DNA of 15,523 nt from Comamonadaceae bacterium (lineage in GTDB: Bacteria > Pseudomonadota > Gammaproteobacteria > Burkholderiales > Burkholderiaceae_C): the NCBI GenBank assembly GCA_021286965.1, contig JAJTBK010000379.1, positions 1-15,523 on the forward strand. The letters run 5' to 3'. A program made the translations under genes and the position numbers. The notes beneath the pieces were generated by a model. The model searched no databases. It was not told the origin of the DNA and saw only the letters and a list, made by a program, of their open reading frames with translations. This document shows positions 6,711 through 14,157 of the stretch, piece by piece (the stretch's first letter is position 1; every line of letters starts with the position of its first letter).

Positions 6711-7595
6711 ATGAACCCCACCCCTTTGCGCATCGCCGTGCTCGGCACCGGCATGATGGGCCTGCCCATGGCACACCGCCTGTGCCAGGCCGGCCACCAG
6801 GTGCACGCCTGGAACCGCACCCCGGCCAAGGCCGAACCCCTGGCCGCCGATGGTGCCCAGCTGCACGCCAGCGCCGCCAGCGCCGCCGCAGCCGCCGACA
6901 TCACCTTGAGCCTGCTGGAAAACGGCAGCGTCGTCAATCAGGTACTGTTCGCCCAGGGCGCGGGCGCCGCCATGCGCCCAGGCAGCCTGTTCATCGACAT
7001 GGCCTCGATCCAGCCACGCGAGGCGCGCGCGCACGCGCAGCAGCTCGCCGCCAGCGCCGTCGCCTGCCTGGATGCGCCCGTCTCTGGCGGTACCGTGGGC
7101 GCGCAGGCCGGCACCCTGGCCATCATGGCCGGTGGCGAGGCGGCGGATTTTGCCCGCGCCGCGCCGGTGTTTGCCGCCCTCGGGCGCGCCACCCACGTCG
7201 GCCCGCACGGCGCTGGGCAATTGACCAAGCTGGCCAACCAGATGATCGTCGGCATCACCATCGGCGCCGTCGCCGAAGCCCTGCTGCTGGCCGCCAAGGG
7301 CGGCGCCGACATGGCGCGCGTGCGCGAGGCCATCAGCGGCGGCTTTGCCGACAGCCGCATCCTGCAGCTGCACGGCGCGCGCATGGTGCAGCGCGACTTC
7401 ACCCCGGGCGCACGGATGCAGGTGCAGCTCAAGGACATGCGCAACGCCCTGGCCACAGCACAAGAGCTTGGTTTTGAGGCCCCCATCACAGCCCTGTTTG
7501 AAACCCTGTACGCCAGCGGCATCGCACATGGCCTGGGCACGCTCGACCACAGCGGCCTGTTCATGGAGCTGGCGCAGCGCAACGCCATGGCCTGA
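6711..7595 (+). CDS. NAD(P)-dependent oxidoreductase of the 3-hydroxyisobutyrate dehydrogenase family
   Basis: A 294-aa beta-hydroxyacid dehydrogenase. The Rossmann nucleotide-binding motif is GTGMMG (12-17). The substrate-binding segment DAPVSGGTVGAQAGTLAIMAGG (121-142) contains Ser125, and the catalytic-lysine segment GAGQLTKLANQ (167-177) carries Lys173. A second conserved lysine, Lys241, lies in QLKDMRNAL. Related enzymes oxidise 3-hydroxyisobutyrate (valine breakdown) or reduce tartronate semialdehyde (GlxR/GarR). Nothing here decides between these or a broader role. ATG 6711 places the Rossmann motif at the usual distance from the N-terminus. An in-frame ATG at 6636 would add 25 residues but overlaps the divergent hydrolase start. 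No clear Shine-Dalgarno is seen. The divergent hydrolase suggests a small shared catabolic function, which is inference. Confidence 0.85.
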   Translation: MNPTPLRIAVLGTGMMGLPMAHRLCQAGHQVHAWNRTPAKAEPLAADGAQLHASAASAAAAADITLSLLENGSVVNQVLFAQGAGAAMRPGSLFIDMASIQPREARAHAQQLAASAVACLDAPVSGGTVGAQAGTLAIMAGGEAADFARAAPVFAALGRATHVGPHGAGQLTKLANQMIVGITIGAVAEALLLAAKGGADMARVREAISGGFADSRILQLHGARMVQRDFTPGARMQVQLKDMRNALATAQELGFEAPITALFETLYASGIAHGLGTLDHSGLFMELAQRNAMA

Positions 7596-7623
7596 TTTTT
7601 TGCCCGGGCAGCATCTGATTTCT

Positions 7624-7652
7624 TCAGACAACAGAAAAAATCGTGCATAATC
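7624..7652 (+). promoter_or_regulatory. Promoter-like sequence for tRNA-Lys
   Basis: TTCAGA (7624-7629, 4 of 6 matches to TTGACA) and CATAAT (7647-7652, 5 of 6 to TATAAT) are 17 bp apart, placing a start near 7659, about 30 nt before the mature tRNA. A hairpin-forming segment, CTCTGCTGC (7659-7667) with GCAG-T-CAGAG (7671-7680), would form the precursor leader. Confidence 0.6.
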
Positions 7653-7689
7653 TCGTTCTCTGCTGCAGCGCAGTCAGAGACAAAAGAGG

Positions 7690-7765
7690 GGGCTCTTAGC
7701 TCAGTTGGTAGAGCAGCGGACTCTTAATCCGTTGGTCGAAGGTTCGAATCCTTCAGGGCCCACCA
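7690..7765 (+). tRNA. tRNA-Lys (anticodon CUU)
   Basis: A complete 76-nt cloverleaf can be drawn. The acceptor stem pairs GGGCTCT with AGGGCCC, with one U-G wobble. The D arm is GCTC/GAGC with loop AGTTGGTA. The anticodon stem pairs GCGGA with TCCGT around loop CTCTTAA, giving anticodon CUU that reads AAG lysine codons. The T arm pairs GAAGG with CCTTC around TTCGAAT. The discriminator is A, and CCA is encoded (7763-7765). It has its own promoter-like sequence and terminator, so it is a single-tRNA transcript. No integrase or duplicated 3' end is visible, so there is no sign of use as an attachment site. Confidence 0.97.
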
Positions 7766-7779
7766 GCAACACCGAGATC

Positions 7780-7815
7780 AAAGCACTTGCACGAGCAATC
7801 GTCAGGTGCTTTTTT
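7780..7815 (+). terminator. Intrinsic terminator after tRNA-Lys
   Basis: AAAGCACTTG (7780-7789) pairs with CAGGTGCTTT (7803-7812) over ten base pairs with one U-G wobble. The T-run extends to 7815. It lies 14 nt after the CCA end and only 38 nt before the efflux-pump start codon. Confidence 0.85.
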
Positions 7816-7853
7816 CGTTGGGCTTTTTGCCCCTACTCCCCCAAAGGCATTTC

Positions 7854-9086
7854 ATGCACCCCCACGCCGAAGACCTCTGGCGCGGCCCACGCTGGCTGCT
7901 GGCCATCTTGCTAGCCCTGCTCGGCATGGTCGGGCCGTTCTCCATCGACACCTACCTGCCGGCCTTCCCCGCCATTGCCCAGGCGCTGGCGGCAACGCCG
8001 GTGCAGATGCAGCAGACGCTGTCGGCCTACCTGTTCGCCTTTGCCTTCATGACGCTGTTCCACGGTGCACTCTCCGACAGCTTCGGGCGCCGCCCGGTGG
8101 TGCTGTGGGGCCTGGCGGTGTTCACCCTGGCCTCGGCCGGCTGCGCGCTGGCGCAGAACATTGGCGCGCTGGTGGTGTTTCGCGCCCTGCAGGGGCTCTC
8201 CGCCGGGGCCGGCATCGTGGTCTCGCGCGCCGTCATCCGCGACATGTTCCCGCCTGCGCAAGCGCAACAGGTGATGAGCCAGGTGACGATCTTTTTTGGC
8301 ATTGCACCAGCGATTGCACCCATCGTCGGCGGCTGGGTCTCGGTGTATCTGGGCTGGCACAGCGTGTTCTGGTTTTTGACCGGCGTTGGCGTGCTGCTGT
8401 GGCTGGCCAATTGGCGCCTGCTGCCCGAAACCCTGCGCCCGAGCGAGCGCCAGCCACTGCACATGCGCCACCTGCTGGCCGGCTACTGGGAGCTGGGCAG
8501 CAGCCCGCGCTTCGTGCTGCTGGCGCTGGCCAGCGGCATCCCGTTCAACGGCATGTTCCTGTACGTGCTCTCGGCCCCCGCCTTCCTGGGCGACATCCTG
8601 GGACTGGCGCCAACACAGTTCTTCTGGCTCTTTCTCGTCACCATCGCCGGCATCATGGGCGGCGCCTGGGTCAGCGGCCGCCTGGCGGGCAAGATCGCGC
8701 CCAAGCGCCAGATCCGCCACGGCTTTCTCATCATGCTGCTGATGGCATTGACCAACCTGGGCGGCAACCTGCTGGCCGCCCCTGCCCTGCCCTGGGCGCT
8801 GCTGCCAATCGGCATTTTTTCCTTTGGCTGGGCACTGATGGTGCCCGTGGTCACCCTGCTGGTGCTCGACCTGTTCCCGCAGCGCCGGGGCATGGCCTCG
8901 TCGCTGCAGGCTTTTGTGGGCGCCAGCGCCAACGGCCTGGTGGCCGGCCTGCTGGCCCCGCTGGTGATGCACTCGGCCATGGCCCTGGCCGCCACATCGC
9001 TGGCGCTGATGCTGATCGGGCTACTGGCCTGGATGTACCTGCACCACCGCTGGCCCGACATCGGACGCCACGCCAGTGGCGCGTAG
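7854..9086 (+). CDS. Bcr/CflA-family MFS drug efflux transporter
   Basis: A 410-aa inner-membrane protein of the major facilitator superfamily, DHA1 drug:proton antiporter group, with about 12 hydrophobic spans. Helix 1 carries GPFSIDTYLPAFP (27-39), which is characteristic of the Bcr/CflA branch. MFS motif A is GALSDSFGRRP (71-81). The segment FRALQGLSAGAGIVVSRAVIRD (109-130) is the conserved helix 4 region with its membrane Arg, and GIAPAIAPIVGGW (149-161) is motif C, the antiporter signature. Family members export bicyclomycin, chloramphenicol, sulfonamides or dipeptides; the substrate here is unknown. I chose ATG 7854 because upstream codons fall in the tRNA terminator. A weak AAAGG lies before it and no clear promoter is visible. 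Its last 22 codons, stop included, overlap the 3' end of the convergent GGDEF gene. Confidence 0.9.
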   Translation: MHPHAEDLWRGPRWLLAILLALLGMVGPFSIDTYLPAFPAIAQALAATPVQMQQTLSAYLFAFAFMTLFHGALSDSFGRRPVVLWGLAVFTLASAGCALAQNIGALVVFRALQGLSAGAGIVVSRAVIRDMFPPAQAQQVMSQVTIFFGIAPAIAPIVGGWVSVYLGWHSVFWFLTGVGVLLWLANWRLLPETLRPSERQPLHMRHLLAGYWELGSSPRFVLLALASGIPFNGMFLYVLSAPAFLGDILGLAPTQFFWLFLVTIAGIMGGAWVSGRLAGKIAPKRQIRHGFLIMLLMALTNLGGNLLAAPALPWALLPIGIFSFGWALMVPVVTLLVLDLFPQRRGMASSLQAFVGASANGLVAGLLAPLVMHSAMALAATSLALMLIGLLAWMYLHHRWPDIGRHASGA

Positions 9087-10544
9087 GTGCCGGCGATCGA
9101 GCTCCTTGTCCTCGTAGTAGCGCGCCTTGGCAACGTACATCGCCTGGTCGGCGCGCTGCACCACGGCTTCCATGGCCTCGCCCTCGCGGCCACAGGCCAG
9201 GCCCATGGAGAGGCTGACGGACTGGCCAGGGTAAAACTGGTTGTTGAGTTCCAGCAGCGACAGGATGCGCTCCTGCGCGGCAAAGGCGCCGCGCTCATCG
9301 GTGGCCGGTAGCAGGACGACGAATTCGTCGCCGCCAATGCGCGCCGCGCAGGCCGGGGCATCCACCGCCTTCGCCAGCACCTCGCCAACTCGGCGCAGCA
9401 TGGCATCGCCAGCGGCATGGCCATGTTCGTCGTTCGCCTCTTTCAGGCTGTTGAGATCCATCGCCAGCACCGCCACCGGCCAGGGACCTTTGCGCGTCAG
9501 GCGGTTGAGCTCCTCCATGTAGTAGGCGCGGTTGCGCAACTGGGTCAGCACGTCGTGCTTGCCCAGGTATTCGAGGTAGCTTTCGGCCTTTTTGCGCGCC
9601 GTGATGTCGATCAGCGACAGCAGCACCAGGCTCCAGTCCTCGGCATGGGTCGCAAGCACGGCAAACTGCATGTGGATGTGCAGCGCATCGCCGGAGAGGG
9701 CGTAGTTCACCACCTCGCGCTGCTGCACCAGCTTGCCATCCCACAGATCCTGCAGCTGCTCGGCAAAGGAGTGGAGCATCTCGCCCCGAAAAATCTGCGC
9801 CGTGCTGTTCAGGAGCTCACCCTTGCTGGCGGCACCAAACAGATTCAGGGTCTGGCGATTGACGTCAATGACGCGGATCTCCTGGATGCAGCGGCTGACG
9901 AACTCCGGGTGCACCTTGAGGAACGTGGCGAAGTCGGAAATGCCGATGGCCCGCACCTCGTCGAGCAGGCGCTTGACCTGGCTGAAGTCCTCCACCCACA
10001 GCGACACCGGCGAGTACTCGAACAAATCGCAAGCATAGCGCTGGCTCTGGCGCAGGCGCTCGCCAGCCTGCACCTCGGCCGTCACGTCTTCGAGCGACAC
10101 CAGCACCCGGCGCCAGTCACCTTCGTACCCTGGCAGGATGCGCGCCTGCACGCGCACGTCCAGGCGCCGCCCATCGAGGGCATAGTTCACCGTCTGCGTG
10201 GCAAAGCCCTGGCCGCCCTCCCACAGCTGCACCAGCTCATCGATGGCGCGCTGGTGCATGTCGCCACGGAACACCTCGGCCAGGCGCGCAATCAGCGTCT
10301 GCTGGTCTGGGGCGGCGAACAGCTCCAGCGTGCGCTGGTTGACCCGCAACACCCGGTAGGCGGCACTGCACTCCTGCACCCGCTCGGGCTGCTGCTGCAG
10401 GAAGCTGCGCAGATCACGCACCCCGGCAGCACGCCAGCGCTCAAACAATTGCCACAGGGCGCTGTAGTCTTCCAGCCACAGGGAGACGGGGGCCAGGTCG
10501 AACATGGCCTCGCTTGCCACGTCGAATGTCACATCGGATACCAC
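9021..10544 (-). CDS. Diguanylate cyclase with two tandem PAS-type sensor domains (GGDEF)
   Basis: A 507-aa soluble protein predicted to make cyclic di-GMP from two GTP. Two homologous PAS-type modules lie at about 16-155 and 177-316. Each starts PVSLWxEDxS, runs through VxDxN/VLRVNxxTLxLF and xxFRGxM, and ends VLVSLEDVTA or VLLSLIDITA. The GGDEF domain follows (about 330-475), with DLNSLKEANDEHGHAAGD (363-380) and the active-site GGDEF (404-408). The usual RxxD inhibitory site is not present at the normal spacing (AKAVDAPACAARI precedes GGDEF), so product inhibition may be weak. No membrane span or EAL domain is present. I prefer GTG 10544, with GGAGG 8 nt upstream, over TTG 10550, which sits only 2 nt from it. 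The ligand of the PAS modules is unknown. The last 21 codons and stop overlap the convergent transporter gene. Confidence 0.9.
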   Translation of the reverse strand: MVSDVTFDVASEAMFDLAPVSLWLEDYSALWQLFERWRAAGVRDLRSFLQQQPERVQECSAAYRVLRVNQRTLELFAAPDQQTLIARLAEVFRGDMHQRAIDELVQLWEGGQGFATQTVNYALDGRRLDVRVQARILPGYEGDWRRVLVSLEDVTAEVQAGERLRQSQRYACDLFEYSPVSLWVEDFSQVKRLLDEVRAIGISDFATFLKVHPEFVSRCIQEIRVIDVNRQTLNLFGAASKGELLNSTAQIFRGEMLHSFAEQLQDLWDGKLVQQREVVNYALSGDALHIHMQFAVLATHAEDWSLVLLSLIDITARKKAESYLEYLGKHDVLTQLRNRAYYMEELNRLTRKGPWPVAVLAMDLNSLKEANDEHGHAAGDAMLRRVGEVLAKAVDAPACAARIGGDEFVVLLPATDERGAFAAQERILSLLELNNQFYPGQSVSLSMGLACGREGEAMEAVVQRADQAMYVAKARYYEDKELDRRHLRATGVASDVGPAVVQVHPGQ

Positions 10545-10603
10545 GGTCAATACCTCCGCCGCGCATTATCCCGACGCCCCTGGCAAGCAGCGGGTTCGGG
10601 CAT

Positions 10604-10630
10604 AAAAAAACCGGCCCCAAGGAGCCGGTT
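10604..10630 (-). terminator. Intrinsic terminator of the DEAD-box helicase gene
   Basis: On the minus strand AACCGGC (10630-10624) pairs with GCCGGTT (10615-10609), followed by seven T in total (complement of A 10604-10610). It starts 7 nt after the helicase stop codon and separates that gene from the GGDEF gene. Confidence 0.9.
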
Positions 10631-10637
10631 CGATGCA

Positions 10638-12557
10638 TTAGCGTGCCGGACGCTTGTGCGGCACAAAGGGCTTGCCGCCGCCAGCATTGCCAGGCTTGGC
10701 AAAGCCGCCGGGCTTGCGCCCCCAGTCGCCGCGCGGCGCAGCGTCGGCGCGGCCATTGCCGCCCCAGTTGCCGCCACGGCCGGCGTCGTTGAAGCCACCA
10801 CGGCCAGCGCTTTCGCGGTTGAAGTGACCGTGGCCATGGCCACCACCGTGACCACCGTCGCCAAAGCCGCCCTTGCGGCCATAACCATCCTGGTCACGGC
10901 GTGCGCCATAGGCACCACGCTCGGGGCGATCGCCGTAGGGACGGCGCTCGGCGAAGCCGCCGCGCTCACCGCCACGGTCACCGCCACGATCGCCACCACC
11001 AAAACCACCCCGGTCACCAAAACCACCGCGCCCGCCGTCACGGCCTTCGCTGCGGCCGCCAAAGCGGCGCTCGCCCCGGCCATGGCCACCGTCGCGGCCA
11101 CCACGGCCACCTTCAGGGCGGCCCTGCGGGAAGCGCTGGGTGGGCTCCAGGCCCGGAATGGTCTCGGCCTTGAACTGCTGGCGGCTGTAGCCTTCGATGT
11201 CAAAAATCTTGCGGCGGTCGCGGAATTCGGCAAAGGTCACGGCCAGGCCGTCGCGGCCAGCGCGGCCCGTGCGGCCGATGCGGTGCGTGTAGTCCTCGGC
11301 CTTCATCGGCAGGCCGAAGTTGAAGACGTGGGTGATGGTAGGCACGTCGATGCCGCGCGCGGCGACGTCGGTGGCCACCAGGATTTGCACCTGGCCATTG
11401 CGCAGCGCCATCAGGCGGCGGTTGCGCAGGCCCTGGCTGAGCGCGCCATGCAGAGCGACGGCAGAAAAACCATCCTGCTGCAGGTCTTGCGCCAGGCCGT
11501 CGCACTCGATCTGCGTGCTGGCGAACACCACCGCCTGGTTGATGCTGGCATCGCGCAGCCAGTGGTCGAGCATCTTGCGCTTGTGCTGGGCGTTGTCGGC
11601 CCAGAACAGCTTTTGCTGGATGTTGGCGTGCTTTTCCTGCGGCGAGTCGATCTGCACTTTTTGCACCGCCGAGCCGTTGTCGTGCATCACGCGCATGGCC
11701 AGCTGCTGGATGCGCGGCGCGAACGTGGCGCTGAACATCATGGTCTGCTTGCGCTGGGCGGTGAGCTGGTTGATCTCCGCCAGGTCGTCGGCAAAGCCCA
11801 GGTCGAGCATACGGTCGGCCTCATCGACCACCAGGAACTGCACCTGATCGAGCTTGATCTGCATGGAGCGCTGCAGGTCCAGCAAACGCCCCGGCGTGGC
11901 AACGACCAGGTTGGCGTTTTGCAGCTTGGCAATCTGCAGCTGGTAGGGCATACCACCGACCACGTTGGCAATGCGCAGGCCCTTGCAGTGCTTGACCAGC
12001 TCGATGGCGTCGTGCGCCACCTGCTGCGCCAGTTCGCGCGTCGGGCACAGCACCAGGGCGCCGGGCACGGCGGCCTTGAAATTGCGTGCATCCGTGGGGT
12101 TCTTGCGGCGGGCGCGCTTGGGCGGGGCCTCGCCACGTGCAGCGGCTTCGGCTGCCTGGCGCTCGAATTCAGCGCGCTCACGGGCGATTTGCGCTTCTTG
12201 CTGCTGCACCAGGGTGTGCAGCACGGGCAGCAGGAAGGCGGCGGTCTTGCCGCTGCCGGTCTGGCTCGACACCATCAGGTCGATGAAGCGGCCTTCTTCG
12301 TCACCGGCACCCATGGCCAGGGGAATGGCCTTTTGCTGCACCGCTGTCGGCTCGGTGTAGCCCAGGTCTTGCACGGCACGCAGCAGCTCGGGCACCAGGC
12401 CCAGGCGGGCAAAGCCCTCGGGGAAGGCCGGCGCAGCAACAGGCGCAGGCGCAGTGGTTTCTGCAGTGGCGATGGACGCGGCCACGGCCTCGTCAGCAAC
12501 AGGCAAAGAGGCAATAGCAGGCACTTGCTCGGCCTGCAGGGCAATAGATTCAGTCAT
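10638..12557 (-). CDS. DEAD-box ATP-dependent RNA helicase (RhlE/DeaD-like) with Gly/Arg-rich tail
   Basis: A 639-aa RNA helicase expected to remodel rRNA or mRNA structure in ribosome assembly, decay or cold adaptation. Motifs in order are the Q-motif region FARLGLVPELL...GYTEPTAVQQ (49-75), motif I SQTGSGKT (98-105), Ia PTRELAQQ (172-179), Ib TPGRLLD (221-227), DEAD (245-248), SAT (276-278), V TDVAARGID (396-404) and VI HRIGRTGRAGR (425-435). A charged Gln/Glu/Ala/Lys/Arg insert (about 118-162) separates motifs I and Ia. Residues about 480-639 are low-complexity Gly/Arg/Asp/Phe with many RGG-type units, and the protein ends in a basic KPFVPHKRPAR. The N-terminal 45 residues are Ala/Val/Glu-rich linker. 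ATG 12557 fits the family; an in-frame upstream ATG lacks similarity. A specific gene name is not justified. A terminator follows directly. Confidence 0.93.
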   Translation of the reverse strand: MTESIALQAEQVPAIASLPVADEAVAASIATAETTAPAPVAAPAFPEGFARLGLVPELLRAVQDLGYTEPTAVQQKAIPLAMGAGDEEGRFIDLMVSSQTGSGKTAAFLLPVLHTLVQQQEAQIARERAEFERQAAEAAARGEAPPKRARRKNPTDARNFKAAVPGALVLCPTRELAQQVAHDAIELVKHCKGLRIANVVGGMPYQLQIAKLQNANLVVATPGRLLDLQRSMQIKLDQVQFLVVDEADRMLDLGFADDLAEINQLTAQRKQTMMFSATFAPRIQQLAMRVMHDNGSAVQKVQIDSPQEKHANIQQKLFWADNAQHKRKMLDHWLRDASINQAVVFASTQIECDGLAQDLQQDGFSAVALHGALSQGLRNRRLMALRNGQVQILVATDVAARGIDVPTITHVFNFGLPMKAEDYTHRIGRTGRAGRDGLAVTFAEFRDRRKIFDIEGYSRQQFKAETIPGLEPTQRFPQGRPEGGRGGRDGGHGRGERRFGGRSEGRDGGRGGFGDRGGFGGGDRGGDRGGERGGFAERRPYGDRPERGAYGARRDQDGYGRKGGFGDGGHGGGHGHGHFNRESAGRGGFNDAGRGGNWGGNGRADAAPRGDWGRKPGGFAKPGNAGGGKPFVPHKRPAR

Positions 12558-12757
12558 GATTTGCTCACACGAAAAGCGCCGCAGACGCTGTTCTGCGGTG
12601 GGCTTCGCTTGATGGCTACAAAACATCAACCATCAAACAAAACCGAAGGCCATAGCGGATGGCCTGGGTGGGCATTGTTTGCAAACGCTGCGGCACGCGA
12701 GAGTGGTGCGGCTGGCGTGCAGGGCCCGGTGTGTGAAGGGAGATGCACAAAAAACTT
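12558..12757 (-). promoter_or_regulatory. Leader region upstream of the DEAD-box helicase, with inverted repeats
   Basis: The 200 nt between the upstream terminator and the helicase ATG hold no gene I can support. Two structures are visible: TTGATGG (12609-12615) with CCATCAA (12630-12636), a perfect 7-bp inverted repeat around a 14-nt loop, and the perfect 10-bp palindrome GTTTGCAAAC (12677-12686). No clear -35/-10 pair is found. Helicases of this type often have long cold-responsive leaders, which would fit, but that is inference. Confidence 0.35.
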
Positions 12758-12775
12758 CACCACCCGCAGGTGGTG
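12749..12775 (-). terminator. Intrinsic terminator downstream of the binding-protein gene
   Basis: On the minus strand CACCACC (12775-12769) pairs with GGTGGTG (12764-12758) around a four-base loop. Three bases later a run of six T follows (complement of A 12749-12754). It lies about 60 nt after the stop at 12836 and points the same way as that gene. Confidence 0.85.
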
Positions 12776-12835
12776 CAGCCCGCTATTATGGCGGATTAAT
12801 GGTTTTCCCGCAAGAGGTGCGGCCCCACAGCCCGA

Positions 12836-13969
12836 TCAGAAGCTGGCCAGGGGCGTGGGCTTGCCGGCACGGAAGGTGTTGACCACGGTCGGCGCCTTCA
12901 GGCGGTTGCCCTTGTCGTCGTACTCGTAGTTGCCCATCACACCCTTGTAGTTGTTCTGGCGCAGGAAGGCAGCCACCTTGTTCGGGTCGGTCGAACCGCT
13001 CTTTTGCATGGCCTCGCCCAGGTTCATGACCTGGTCGTAGTAGAACGGGCTGTAGACGTCCGGGTTCTGGCCAAAGCGCTTCTTGAACTTCTCCTGGAAC
13101 GCCTTGGCGCCGGCATCATCCTCCATCAGCATCCCGGCGTAGGCGCAGTACACCAGATCGTTGACGGCATCGCCGGCAAGTTTGGCCATTTCCGGGCTGC
13201 ACAGGGTGTCACCGCCGAGCAGCTTGGCGGTAATACCCAGCTGCTTCATCTGGCGCACCATGGGCGCGGCCTGCGGTGCATAGCCGCCGTAGAAGATCAC
13301 TTCCGGCTGCTTGGCCTTGAGGCTGGTGAGGATGGCCATGAAGTCGGTGGCCTTGTCGGTGGTGAACTCACGGCCGACGACGGTCAGGCCGTTCTTTTGC
13401 GCATCCCTGGCAAACTCGTCGGCCACGCCCTGGCCAAAGGCCGTGCGGTCGTCGATGACGCCAACCTTCTTCGCCTTGAGCGCATTGGCAGCGTAAGCGG
13501 CCATGTTGGCGCCGATCTGCGTGTCGCTGGCGACGATGCGGAACACATTCTTGTAGCCGCCCTGGGTGACCTTGGGGTTGGTGCCGACGGTGGACATCAG
13601 CACGCCGCCGCCGTCGTACACGCGCGAAGCCGGAATGGCCACGCCCGAGCAGTACGGCCCCATGACGTAGCGCACGCCGGTATCAACGAATTTCTGCGCC
13701 ACGGCGACGCCGGTCTTGGCGTCGCACTGGTCGTCCTCGGCCACCAGCTCGAACTTGAGCGTCTTGCCGCCGGCCTGCAGCTTGCGCGCGTTCAGGTCTT
13801 CGATGGCCAGGCGCACGCCGTTGTCGTTGTCGCGGCCGGCAAAGGTATTCGGGCCCGACAGGGGCGCGCTGTGGCCGATCTTCACGACCTGCTCTTGCGC
13901 CTGCACGGCGGCGGCGCAGGCCAGGGCGGCGGCGGCCACCAGGGTGGTTTTGAAAGTGATGCGTTGCAT
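12836..13969 (-). CDS. Branched-chain amino acid ABC transporter substrate-binding protein (LivK-like)
   Basis: A 377-aa periplasmic binding protein of the Leu/Ile/Val-binding (type I) fold. The signal peptide is clear: MQRITFK, a hydrophobic Ala-rich core, and probable cleavage after Ala24 (AVQA-Q). The mature start VVKIGHSAPLSGPNTFAGRDNDNGVRLAIEDLN is typical of LivJ/LivK relatives, as are the YVMGPYCSGVAIPAS ligand-loop region and FRIVASDTQIGANMAAY. Family members capture leucine, isoleucine and valine, or other amino acids and aromatic acids, for an ABC importer; the exact ligand cannot be read here. No permease (LivH/M) or ATPase (LivG/F) gene is adjacent, so it must use a transporter encoded elsewhere. 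I prefer ATG 13969, which gives a normal signal peptide, with GGAAG about 10 nt upstream. A TTG at 13987 would add six residues. It is followed by its own terminator. Confidence 0.92.
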   Translation of the reverse strand: MQRITFKTTLVAAAALACAAAVQAQEQVVKIGHSAPLSGPNTFAGRDNDNGVRLAIEDLNARKLQAGGKTLKFELVAEDDQCDAKTGVAVAQKFVDTGVRYVMGPYCSGVAIPASRVYDGGGVLMSTVGTNPKVTQGGYKNVFRIVASDTQIGANMAAYAANALKAKKVGVIDDRTAFGQGVADEFARDAQKNGLTVVGREFTTDKATDFMAILTSLKAKQPEVIFYGGYAPQAAPMVRQMKQLGITAKLLGGDTLCSPEMAKLAGDAVNDLVYCAYAGMLMEDDAGAKAFQEKFKKRFGQNPDVYSPFYYDQVMNLGEAMQKSGSTDPNKVAAFLRQNNYKGVMGNYEYDDKGNRLKAPTVVNTFRAGKPTPLASF

Positions 13970-14157
13970 GGGGTTGGCTTCCGGCAAGGGTTACGGGAAA
14001 AGGCAGCGGCCGAAGCGACGGGTGGGTAACACCGCGACCCCAGCACCACTGCGCAAGGACAGGGGCGCATGGTAGAGCCGCGACCGAAAAAATCGCACCG
14101 GGGTAAACCCTTTATGCAACCATCCATCCCAACACCCCCAGCGGAAGGTGCAACCAA

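Noticed and set aside
7596..7623. GCCCGGGC palindrome after the oxidoreductase gene as a terminator
   Set aside because: The T-rich bases lie before the palindrome on the plus strand, not after it, so it does not form a plus-strand intrinsic terminator.
7690..7765. tRNA-Lys as a phage or island attachment site
   Set aside because: No integrase, no repeated tRNA 3' end and no change in gene style are seen on either side within the window.
10670..11120. Repetitive GC-rich DNA resembling a satellite or CRISPR-like array
   Set aside because: The periodicity comes from Gly/Arg codons of the helicase tail. There are no regular direct repeats with unique spacers.
9417..12929. A 1170-codon plus-strand open frame spanning the GGDEF and DEAD-box genes
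   Set aside because: It crosses two complete minus-strand genes and their terminators. The Ala/Val/Thr-rich stretch is the antisense of the RGG tail.
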